From: Pseudomonadota bacterium
Lineage (GTDB): Bacteria; Desulfobacterota; Desulfobaccia; Desulfobaccales; 0-14-0-80-60-11
DNA length: 6,712 nt
Assembly (NCBI GenBank): GCA_018897875.1
Contig: JAHIKF010000250.1
Span: forward strand, 1 to 6,712
Reading direction: 5' to 3'
The first letter of the stretch is position 1. Each line of letters begins with the position of its first letter. This document shows positions 1 through 5,611 of this stretch, one piece after another. The notes under the pieces were generated by a model, which was not told the origin of the DNA, did no database searches, and saw only the letters and a program-made list of their open reading frames with translations. A program made the position numbers and the translations under genes.

Positions 1-21
1 GAGAGGGTCAGGGTGAGGGGG
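1..21. repeat. G-rich sequence resembling a dispersed intergenic repeat
   Basis: A purine-rich run reading GAGAGGGTCAGGGTGAGGGG opens the window. It lies outside any gene: plus-strand stops occur in all three frames within the first 53 bases. From memory, strings of this type (GAGAGGG..AGGGTGAGGG) recur between genes in many proteobacterial genomes, which is why it is listed. Only one copy is visible and the element may begin upstream of the window, so its boundaries and its repeat nature are unproven. Confidence 0.3.
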
Positions 22-121
22 AAGTAATCTTCTCGGAGCAAAAAGTGAGTTAGCAAATTTATGAATTGTTGGACGACGTATAACGAGCATCCGCCTTTGC
101 AAAAACCTAACCGGACACTGC

Positions 122-140
122 TGGGGGTAGGGGGGATTTT
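122..140. repeat. G-run sharing 11 bases with the repeat before nth
   Basis: Positions 128-138 read TAGGGGGGATT. The same 11 bases occur at 5502-5512, at the outer end of the right arm of the nested palindrome upstream of nth. No matching second arm was found here, so this could be a decayed or half copy of that element, or a chance match between two G-rich strings. Confidence 0.25.
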
Positions 141-184
141 CATTCTCGGGTGTGAAAAATTTTTGGTTCATGGACCTTTAGCCT

Positions 185-206
185 GCACAGGCTGGAAAGC
201 CTGTGC
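185..206. repeat. Short palindrome (9-bp stem, GGAA loop), probable dispersed repeat
   Basis: GCACAGGCT (185-193) pairs perfectly with AGCCTGTGC (198-206) around a GGAA loop. It lies about 60 bp beyond the stop codon of the minus-strand response regulator, so it could shape the 3' end of that transcript. It has no T-tract on either strand, so it is not a canonical intrinsic terminator. From memory, near-identical palindromes (GGCACAGGCT..AGCCTGTGCC) are scattered between genes in several phyla; only one copy is present in this window. Confidence 0.5.
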
Positions 207-265
207 CACCCTTTGACTGCAATCTGGTATGAGGCCTTTACGGGAGAAGAAAAAACCCTCTTCAC

Positions 266-1699
266 TTATGAGGCCGATTTCTTGGAGATAGTCTCAGGCT
301 GGGAGGCGAAGTCGGGGCTGGAGGGAATGTTTTGCTTCTTCATCTTCTCCAGCAAAGTGGTGCGGTTGAGGTGGAGAAGTTGCGCCGCCCGGCTTTTCAC
401 CCAATTACTCTGGTGCAAGGCCCTGAGGATCAGGTCCCGTTCGAAGGCCTGGACCGCATCGGTAAAGAGGATGCCCCCCTCGGAAAATTCTCTCGTCTTC
501 GCCTGAGGGGAGAGGGCGAGTTGTTGAAACTTCTCGGGGAGGTCGGACACCTCGATAACCTCGCCTTCGGTGAGAATAACCAGGCGTTCCATGAGGTTTT
601 CCAGTTCCCGGACGTTCCCGGGCCAGGGGTGCTGCCGGATGAGGTCCATGGCCGCAGGGCTGAGCCGTTTGAGGGGCTTTTTCTTGGTCCGGCTGAATGA
701 CTGCAGGAAGTGTCGGATGAGCAGCGGAATGTCGGAGACCCGCTCCCTGAGCGGCGGCACCCGGATGGGGATGACATTGAGGCGGTAAAAGAGGTCTTCC
801 CGGAAGCGGTTCTGGCGCACCAGTTCTTCCAAGTCCCGGTTAGTGGCGGCGATTATCCGGATATCCACCCGGATGGTCTTGATGCCGCCGATTCTTTCAA
901 AAGAGTGGTCTTGTAAGACCCGGAGGATCTTTACCTGGAGGCCGGGGCTCATCTCCGAGATCTCGTCTAAAAAGATGCTGCCGCCGTTGGCCAGCTCAAA
1001 GCGGCCGATGCGGGTACGGACTGCGTGGGTAAAGGCGCCCCGTTCGTGCCCAAAGAGCTCGCTTTCCAGCAGCTCTTCGGGAATGGCGGCGCAGTTGACC
1101 GGAATCAACGGACCTTCCCGCCGGGGGCTGTTATAATGGATGGCGTGGGCGATAAGCTCCTTGCCGGTGCCGGATTCGCCCAGGATCAAGACGTTGCTGT
1201 CGGTATCCGCCACCTTGCGGATCAGGTCGAAGACCCGGGTGATGCCGTCGCTGGTGCCTACCATGTTGGCGAAGCCGTACCGCCGGTGGAGCTGTTTCTT
1301 GAGGTGCAGATTTTCCCATTTCAGGCGCCGGTGTTCCAGGGCCCGGGCCACCACGAGACGGAGTTCGGTGGGGTCCACGGGTTTGGTGAAGTAATCATAG
1401 GCCCCCTGGTGCATGGCAGACACCGCGTTGGCGATGGTGCCATAGCCGGTGATGATGATGCACGGGCACGCCGGCGCCTCCCGCTGGAGATATTTCAGCA
1501 GTTCCATGCCGTCCAGCCCGGGTAAGGCCAGATCGCTCAGCACCAGGTCAAAGGCTTGCTCTTTCAGGTGACGCAAGCCGCTCTCCCCATCGGCGGCGGC
1601 AGTTACCTCGTAGCCCTCTGCCTCCAGGATTTCTGTCAGGCCTTGGAGCAGGGCCGGATCATCATCCACCACGAGAATGGAAGCATTATCCCGTTTCAT
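266..1699 (-). CDS. NtrC/AtoC-family sigma-54-dependent response regulator
   Basis: A full-length cytoplasmic two-component response regulator (477 aa) that would activate sigma-54 promoters after phosphorylation. The N-terminal receiver (about residues 5-120) has the acidic pair D12/D13, phospho-acceptor D56, T84 and K106. The central AAA+ domain (about 145-375) has Walker A GESGTGKE at 174-181, the sigma-54 contact loop at 221-226, Walker B FLDE ending at D245-E246, arginine-finger candidates R300 and R306, and WPGNVREL at 359-366. A Fis-type helix-turn-helix occupies about 415-456, followed by a polar tail of about 21 residues. The contact loop reads GAFTHA, not the consensus GAFTGA, but the key Thr is kept. 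The ATG start is supported by GAGGGAGAT (complement of 1705-1713). No histidine kinase lies beside it in the window, so signal and regulon are unknown and I give no gene symbol. Confidence 0.95.
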   Translation of the reverse strand: MKRDNASILVVDDDPALLQGLTEILEAEGYEVTAAADGESGLRHLKEQAFDLVLSDLALPGLDGMELLKYLQREAPACPCIIITGYGTIANAVSAMHQGAYDYFTKPVDPTELRLVVARALEHRRLKWENLHLKKQLHRRYGFANMVGTSDGITRVFDLIRKVADTDSNVLILGESGTGKELIAHAIHYNSPRREGPLIPVNCAAIPEELLESELFGHERGAFTHAVRTRIGRFELANGGSIFLDEISEMSPGLQVKILRVLQDHSFERIGGIKTIRVDIRIIAATNRDLEELVRQNRFREDLFYRLNVIPIRVPPLRERVSDIPLLIRHFLQSFSRTKKKPLKRLSPAAMDLIRQHPWPGNVRELENLMERLVILTEGEVIEVSDLPEKFQQLALSPQAKTREFSEGGILFTDAVQAFERDLILRALHQSNWVKSRAAQLLHLNRTTLLEKMKKQNIPSSPDFASQPETISKKSAS

Positions 1700-1717
1700 T
1701 AAAGATCTCCCTCGGTT

Positions 1718-1752
1718 ATTATAACGATACCCTAAAACGCCCTTTGTGTCAA
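1718..1752 (-). promoter_or_regulatory. Predicted sigma-70-type promoter of the response regulator
   Basis: On the minus strand a perfect TTGACA (complement of 1747-1752) is followed 17 bases later by TATCGT (complement of 1724-1729). A perfect TATAAT (complement of 1718-1723) directly abuts that but is 23 bases from the -35 box. Either hexamer could serve as the -10, which would leave a short leader before the start at 1699. I saw no -24/-12 sigma-54 motif, so the activator does not appear to depend on sigma-54 for its own expression. Confidence 0.5.
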
Positions 1753-1802
1753 TTAAATGACAGGGGGCAAACTCCCGCTCGATAAGGCGCGCGGGAAAAA
1801 GG

Positions 1803-1832
1803 TTGACTTCGAAAAAATATTATTGTTATGCT
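1803..1832 (+). promoter_or_regulatory. Predicted sigma-70-type promoter of the two-helix membrane protein
   Basis: TTGACT (1803-1808) and TATGCT (1827-1832) are separated by 18 bases, and the spacer is A/T-rich (1811-1824). Transcription would begin near 1840, giving a leader of about 20 bases that contains the ribosome binding site GAGGAGAA (1849-1856). This promoter could also serve murJ, since I see no convincing terminator between the two genes. Confidence 0.5.
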
Positions 1833-1859
1833 TTGACAACCTGCGGGTGAGGAGAATCA

Positions 1860-2426
1860 GTGCTTGCAACTTTAGCTGTAATTTTATGGGCTTATGGGAT
1901 GTACGCCCTGTTTTCCTTTCTCTTTCATCGCCAGGGTGGTTATGTCCGCAAACGAAGCCGTTGGCGCAAGCTGAGCCGGCTTATCCTGGTGGCTGGGGTA
2001 ACCGCCGGGACGGGGCTCATTGTCTGGTGTTGTCTTTACCCTGACAAGCATGATCAGCGGCTGAAGCTCGCCGGGTTTCTCGGGACCGTGTATGCCAAGG
2101 GGTGGCCGGACCGGGTGGATCCCCTCAACTATCCGCCGGTCAAAACCCCGAACCAGGGGTCATCAGAGCAGCCGGGGTATGCCCTGCTGCATCCGGAGAC
2201 GGCGGATAGTCAGATCGGACCGGAAAAGAAGCTTCCCAAACCCAGGCCTAACCGGGCTGCTCCCAAGGGGCACGCCGTAGCCTCCCAGGATAAGGCCGGC
2301 AAAAACGCCAAGGTTACGAAAGCCCCGGCCCCGCCGTCCAAAAAGGACAAAGTGACCACCAAGAGCCACAACCAGAAAAAGAACCGGTCTTCTGCCCCGA
2401 GAGGCAGGCAGGCCGATGCCGGTTAG
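1860..2426 (+). CDS. Hypothetical two-helix membrane protein with Lys/Pro-rich tail
   Basis: I do not recognise this 188-aa protein. Two hydrophobic segments (about residues 2-22 and 41-60) flank a strongly basic loop (RKRSRWRKLSR, 30-40). By the positive-inside rule the loop is cytoplasmic, placing the N-terminus and the long C-terminal part outside the membrane. Residues 61-110 look moderately ordered (Trp, Tyr, Pro). From about 115 to the end the chain is Lys/Pro/Ala-rich, low in complexity and very basic, so probably disordered; it might contact anionic cell-wall polymers or nucleic acid, but this is speculative. The GTG start is chosen because GAGGAGAA (1849-1856) sits just before it, an in-frame TGA lies at 1848-1850, and the first helix begins at once. 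It lies 144 bp upstream of murJ on the same strand, which hints at, but does not show, an envelope role. Confidence 0.75.
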   Translation: MLATLAVILWAYGMYALFSFLFHRQGGYVRKRSRWRKLSRLILVAGVTAGTGLIVWCCLYPDKHDQRLKLAGFLGTVYAKGWPDRVDPLNYPPVKTPNQGSSEQPGYALLHPETADSQIGPEKKLPKPRPNRAAPKGHAVASQDKAGKNAKVTKAPAPPSKKDKVTTKSHNQKKNRSSAPRGRQADAG

Positions 2427-2570
2427 AAGCCTGGGGGCCGCGGCCCGGCTCCCGGGTGACCCACTTCCGCTGTGATCCGCTACGTACCAAGACACCTGAA
2501 AGTTTTTGCCTCCAAGGCCTGGATGCGGCGCCTCCGGTTGCCGCCGCAGCTCCCCCCCTCGGGGTAACCA

Positions 2571-4163
2571 GTGCCCCAGAACTCAGCCAGCCAAACGGGA
2601 AAAATCGCTCGGGCCGCCGGGACGGTCAGCCTCGCGGTCCTGTTCAGCCGGATTCTGGGGCTGGTGCGGGAACAAGTCTTTGCCGGACTCTTTGGCGCCG
2701 GCCTCGCCTTTGACGCCTACGTCGTCGCCTTCCGGATTCCCAACCTGCTGCGGGACCTGTTTGCCGAAGGGGCCTTGAGCTCCGCTTTCGTTACCGTTTT
2801 CACCGATTATGAGCAGCGCCTGGGGCAGGAGAAGACCTGGCAACTGGCCAATAACGTGGTCTTTTGCTTCACCCTGCTGTTGAGCCTGGTGGTCATGGTG
2901 GGCATCTGGTTCTCCCCGGATATCGTGGGGGTCATGGCTCCGGCTTTCGGCGCAGTCCCGGGAAAGCTGGAACTCACCACCCTGATGACCAGGATCATGT
3001 TTCCCTTCCTCATCCTGGTGTCCCTGGCGGCTCTGGCCATGGGAGTCCTCAACACCAAGGGCAAGTTTTTTGTCCCCTCGGTGGCCTCCAGTTTTTTCAA
3101 CCTGGGCTCCGTCGTCGCCGGCGTGGGTCTTTCTCTGGCCGCCCCCAGGTTCGGGGTGGAGCCCATCGTCGGCATGGCCTGGGGCACCCTGGTGGGAGGC
3201 TCTCTGCAGCTGGTGTTCCAGTTGCCGCTGTTGTGGCGGGTGGGGTTCAGGCTTAGGTTCGTCCTTAATCTCTGGGAACCGGGACTGCTGCGGATCTTCA
3301 GGTTGATGCTGCCCGCGGTGGTGGGCCTCTCCGCCACGCAGATCAATATCTTCATCAACACCTTCTATGCCTCCAGTTGCGCCCAGGGCAGCGTCTCCTG
3401 GCTCAGTTACGCCTACCGGCTGTTCCATCTGCCCATGGGCCTGTTCGGCGTGGCCCTGATGGTGGCCACCTTGCCAGTGGTCTCCCGCCACGCCGCCAAT
3501 CACGATCTGGCCGCCCTCCGGGAAGCCCTGCAATCTTCACTGTCCCTGGCCATCCTGGTCACCCTGCCGGCGGCCTGCGGCCTGATCTTCCTGGCCCAGC
3601 CCATAATTGGGCTCATTTATCAGCACGGCCTATTCACCAGCATGGATACCCAACAGACGGCCGCAGCCCTGGCGCTCTACTCCCTGGGACTGGTAGCCTT
3701 TGCCGGGGTCAAGATCATCGTGCCGGTTTATTATGCCCTGGATGATACCCGGATACCGGTGCTGGGCTCCTTCGTGGCCGTGGCCGCCAACCTCATCATT
3801 ATCCACCTCACCCTGGCCACCCTGCAGCACCGGGCCATCGCCTTATCCACCTCTCTGAGTCTGATAGTGAACTTTTTCTTCCTGGCGGCGGTGCTGTACC
3901 GCAAACTGTCTGGTTTTAAGGTGCGCGGTCTCATACTCACGTTCATCAAAGTCGCCGGGGCCAGCGTGATTATGGGCCTGGCCGTATCCTGGCTGCACCC
4001 TCGCACCATCGCCTGGTTGGGCTCATCTCTGGCGGGGAAGGCCCTGGGGCTGGCCGGGGTGATCGGCATCGGCATCGGCCTCTATGCCGCCATGGTGTCA
4101 CAATTGCGGATTCCGGAATTCCAGGAGTTGGTACGGCATGTGCGCAGCAAGCTCACCCGTTGA
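2571..4163 (+). CDS. murJ: Lipid II flippase MurJ (MviN family)
   Basis: An inner-membrane flippase of the MOP exporter superfamily that moves undecaprenyl-linked lipid II from the cytoplasmic to the periplasmic face for peptidoglycan assembly. The 530-aa protein is near the usual length (about 510-525) and hydrophobic throughout, consistent with 14 membrane helices. Signature stretches are SRILGLVRE (26-34), FGAG..FDA (41-49), RIPNLLRDLFAEGA (55-68) and SVSWLSYAYRL around R283. By eye, R27, R33, D48, R55 and R61 align with the E. coli cavity residues R18, R24, D39, K46 and R52, and R283 with R270; E. coli E273 is replaced by His. The GTG start is forced: an in-frame TAA lies at 2565-2567, one codon upstream. 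The only Shine-Dalgarno candidate is GGGG (2561-2564), so initiation may be modest. No frameshift or truncation is visible. Flippase activity is assigned by family. Confidence 0.95.
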   Translation: MPQNSASQTGKIARAAGTVSLAVLFSRILGLVREQVFAGLFGAGLAFDAYVVAFRIPNLLRDLFAEGALSSAFVTVFTDYEQRLGQEKTWQLANNVVFCFTLLLSLVVMVGIWFSPDIVGVMAPAFGAVPGKLELTTLMTRIMFPFLILVSLAALAMGVLNTKGKFFVPSVASSFFNLGSVVAGVGLSLAAPRFGVEPIVGMAWGTLVGGSLQLVFQLPLLWRVGFRLRFVLNLWEPGLLRIFRLMLPAVVGLSATQINIFINTFYASSCAQGSVSWLSYAYRLFHLPMGLFGVALMVATLPVVSRHAANHDLAALREALQSSLSLAILVTLPAACGLIFLAQPIIGLIYQHGLFTSMDTQQTAAALALYSLGLVAFAGVKIIVPVYYALDDTRIPVLGSFVAVAANLIIIHLTLATLQHRAIALSTSLSLIVNFFFLAAVLYRKLSGFKVRGLILTFIKVAGASVIMGLAVSWLHPRTIAWLGSSLAGKALGLAGVIGIGIGLYAAMVSQLRIPEFQELVRHVRSKLTR

Positions 4164-4354
4164 GGTTCGAGGTATCCCGGTGGCCAAGCGGACCGGGCCG
4201 CACCGGATCTTGTTTAACATAATCTCGATTCGTCCCGATAGATTCTTTAGACCTCAGGCTGATCCGGGGACATGGGTCCTTGGGTCGGCCCAGCCGGCAA
4301 CCCTCCCGGGTGTGCGGCTGCATGAGGCGATTTTGAGGCTAAGGAATCTAACCG

Positions 4355-5302
4355 GTGATTCGGTGTCCGAGACTATTCCGGCGGACTTTCTTCGGCGTCG
4401 TCCTGGCCCTGGCGATTTTTGCCCTCCCGGCGGTTTCCCGGGCCCTGGATATTATTGCGCCGATACAGTTGCCGATGTTTTCTCTTCGGATACCGTCGGT
4501 GCCCTTGAACGAAAACGTCATCCGTATTCCCATGACCGTATCCCGGCCCGGCGGCGTTCAGCGTCTCACCCTGGAGGCGACCTTGTACCGGCCGCCGGGT
4601 CCCGGCCCATTTCCGCTGGTGGTCCTCAGCCACGGCACCTCCCGAGACCCCCGGGAGCGAGTCGGGGAGCGTCTCCGCTATGACGCCCAGAGCTGGAAAT
4701 TCGTCAGCATGGGATTCGCGGTGGTGATCCCCATGCGCCGCGGCTACGGCCATTCTGGGGGAGATTACGCCGAAGGCGAGGGTCTCTGTGACCAGTCTCA
4801 TTTTTATGCCGCCGGGCTGGAATCGGCCCGGGATCTGCGGGCCACCATAGAGTATGTCTCGGCCCTGCCCGGCATTGACCCGCAACGCCTGGTGCTGGTG
4901 GGTCACTCCAGCGGCGGTTTCGCCTCGCTGATCCTGGCCAGCCAGGGATTGCCGGGAGTGCGGGGCGTGATTAACTTCGGCGGCGGACGCGGTTCCTCGG
5001 AGCGCCAGAACTGTTCGCCGGATAAGTTGGTCGAGGCCTGTGGCCTGGCCGGGCGCACCACCCGGGTGCCCACCCTCTGGGTCTATGCGCAAAATGATTC
5101 GTATTTCCCTCCCCGGTTGGCCCGGGAGATGTCCACCGCCTTCCGCCAGGCCGGAGGCCAGGTCGAATTCGTCATGCTCCCGCCCTTTGGCGACGAAGGG
5201 CATTATCTCTTCACGGACGTGCGGGGGTTGGCCCGGTGGACGCCGGTGGTCAACCGGTTCCTCAACGATCACGGGTTCCAGGGGTCGATGCCGCGACCTT
5301 AG
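4355..5302 (+). CDS. Secreted alpha/beta hydrolase, dienelactone-hydrolase-like
   Basis: A 315-aa serine hydrolase predicted to be exported. A basic N-terminus with a twin arginine (R9-R10, LFRRTFFG) precedes a hydrophobic core (about 14-26) and a signal-peptidase-I-type site after S-R-A30. The alpha/beta-hydrolase fold shows an oxyanion-region LSHG (H93), the nucleophile elbow GHSSGG with S185, then D248 in YAQNDSYF and H283 in DEGHYLF, making a complete triad in canonical order. The mature part has three cysteines (C145, C220, C229), so a periplasmic disulphide is possible. It resembles the dienelactone hydrolase-like or acyl-peptidase-like exported hydrolases of Proteobacteria; the substrate (an ester or amide) cannot be told. 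The GTG start has an in-frame TAA at 4349-4351 and AAGGA at 4341-4345, and it begins the signal peptide exactly. It lies 191 bp after murJ with no functional link apparent. Confidence 0.88.
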   Translation: MIRCPRLFRRTFFGVVLALAIFALPAVSRALDIIAPIQLPMFSLRIPSVPLNENVIRIPMTVSRPGGVQRLTLEATLYRPPGPGPFPLVVLSHGTSRDPRERVGERLRYDAQSWKFVSMGFAVVIPMRRGYGHSGGDYAEGEGLCDQSHFYAAGLESARDLRATIEYVSALPGIDPQRLVLVGHSSGGFASLILASQGLPGVRGVINFGGGRGSSERQNCSPDKLVEACGLAGRTTRVPTLWVYAQNDSYFPPRLAREMSTAFRQAGGQVEFVMLPPFGDEGHYLFTDVRGLARWTPVVNRFLNDHGFQGSMPRP

Positions 5303-5344
5303 GTGATACGAAGTTGCAGTCAAAAATTAACCGGCGAAACGTAG

Positions 5345-5366
5345 GGGCGCACCTGTGTGTGCGCCC
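5345..5366. repeat. Palindrome with 8-bp stem, probable dispersed intergenic repeat
   Basis: GGGCGCAC (5345-5352) pairs perfectly with GTGCGCCC (5359-5366) around a 6-base CTGTGT loop. It is set in the context CGTAGGGGCGCAC..., which from memory resembles a common dispersed repeat family (GTAGGGGCG...CGCCC) found between genes in many bacteria. Translated, such units give spurious peptides like VGAHLCVRP, seen here in one frame. It starts about 40 bp after the hydrolase stop codon and could stabilise the 3' end of that mRNA, but it has no T-tract. Confidence 0.5.
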
Positions 5367-5421
5367 TCAGGGGGGGACACATATAGCGTTTGCCATAAAT
5401 TCCTTCCAGTTGCCGGTTCTT

Positions 5422-5513
5422 AAATCCCCCTAAGTCCCCCTTTTTCAAAGGGGGACTTTAATAGCTATTCCTTATAGTTCCCCCCTTTGTTAAAGGGGGG
5501 TTAGGGGGGATTA
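5422..5513. repeat. Nested inverted repeat: two C/G-run hairpins facing each other
   Basis: The left arm (5422-5460) and right arm (5476-5513) are imperfect inverted copies: AAATCCCCCTAAG at the left end corresponds to TAATCCCCCCTAAC on the opposite strand at the right end. Each arm is itself a hairpin. In the left arm AAGTCCCCCTTT (5432-5443) pairs with AAAGGGGGACTT (5447-5458), a 12-bp perfect stem with a 3-base loop. In the right arm CCCCCCTTT (5480-5488) pairs with AAAGGGGGG (5492-5500), a 9-bp perfect stem with a 3-base loop. The centre carries the palindrome ATAGCTAT (5461-5468). The form is that of a paired REP/BIME-like unit or a small non-autonomous palindromic element. No coding capacity and no clear target-site duplication were seen. 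Confidence 0.75.
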
Positions 5514-5598
5514 GAATGATGCCGCTATCGGAAAATACTTTTGGCATTCGCTATAGGCTCCCCCCTACAAAAATTGCCCATTTCGCGCTAATCGGTAT

Positions 5599-5605
5599 GA
5601 GGAGA
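5599..5605 (+). promoter_or_regulatory. Ribosome binding site that sets the nth start
   Basis: GAGGAGA lies 6 bases before the ATG at 5612. This strong Shine-Dalgarno, with homology to Nth beginning right after that ATG, argues against the upstream in-frame ATGs at 5516, 5519 and 5597; the last of these overlaps the site itself. Confidence 0.8.
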
Positions 5606-5611
5606 CTCTCT

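Larger units (their letters stand above)
5303..5611. other. Non-coding stretch between hydrolase and nth, with repeats
   Basis: This gap of about 310 bp holds two palindromic elements (listed separately at 5345-5366 and 5422-5513) and no credible gene. An open frame crossing 5236-5433 is an artefact of the hydrolase end plus the repeat. The in-frame extension of nth (5516-5611) begins at an ATGATG just outside the second repeat, lacks Nth homology and has a weak start context. No clear -35/-10 pair for nth was found; the best candidate, TTGGCA (5541-5546) with TACAAA (5566-5571), has a poor 19-base spacing. No canonical terminator with a T-tract was seen after the hydrolase. Confidence 0.6.

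Noticed and set aside
1025..1525. Plus-strand open frame (166 codons) antisense to the response regulator
   Set aside because: It overlaps the conserved AAA+ and receiver coding sequence and has no motifs of its own.
1776..1797. CCCGC...GCGGG inverted repeat upstream of the membrane protein gene
   Set aside because: Only about five base pairs form, with a loose interior and A-rich flank. It gives no terminator or operator pattern that I can support.
2435..2446. Perfect 12-base palindrome GGGCCGCGGCCC after the membrane protein gene, considered as a terminator
   Set aside because: It has no loop of usable size and no following T-tract, and such palindromes are expected in GC-rich DNA.
2583..3533. 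Long minus-strand open frame (316 codons) inside murJ
   Set aside because: It lies wholly antisense to the conserved murJ frame, and its translation is Gly/His/Gln/Glu-rich, typical of the complement of a GC-rich membrane-protein gene. No start context or motifs were seen.
4210..4244. Possible promoter for the hydrolase (TTAACA then TAGATT)
   Set aside because: The spacing of 19 bases and a 4/6 match in the -10 box are too weak in this AT-richer patch to list as a feature.
4084..4683. Open frame bridging the end of murJ and the start of the hydrolase
   Set aside because: It runs through two well-supported genes in another frame, and its product looks like random Pro/Arg/Gly-rich sequence.
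4373..5323. Long minus-strand open frame (316 codons) opposite the hydrolase
   Set aside because: It is the complement of a gene with a complete catalytic triad and signal peptide. Its own product has Gly/Arg/His-rich low complexity and no recognisable domain.
5422..5513. Nested palindrome considered as a CRISPR array or riboswitch
   Set aside because: There are only two inverted arms and no direct repeats with regular spacers. The hairpins match a REP-like form, and no known riboswitch core was recognised.
5541..5571. Possible sigma-54 or sigma-70 promoter before nth (TTGGCA region)
   Set aside because: The GG/GC spacing is wrong for a -24/-12 element (12 bases between instead of 10), and the sigma-70 reading needs a 19-base spacer.
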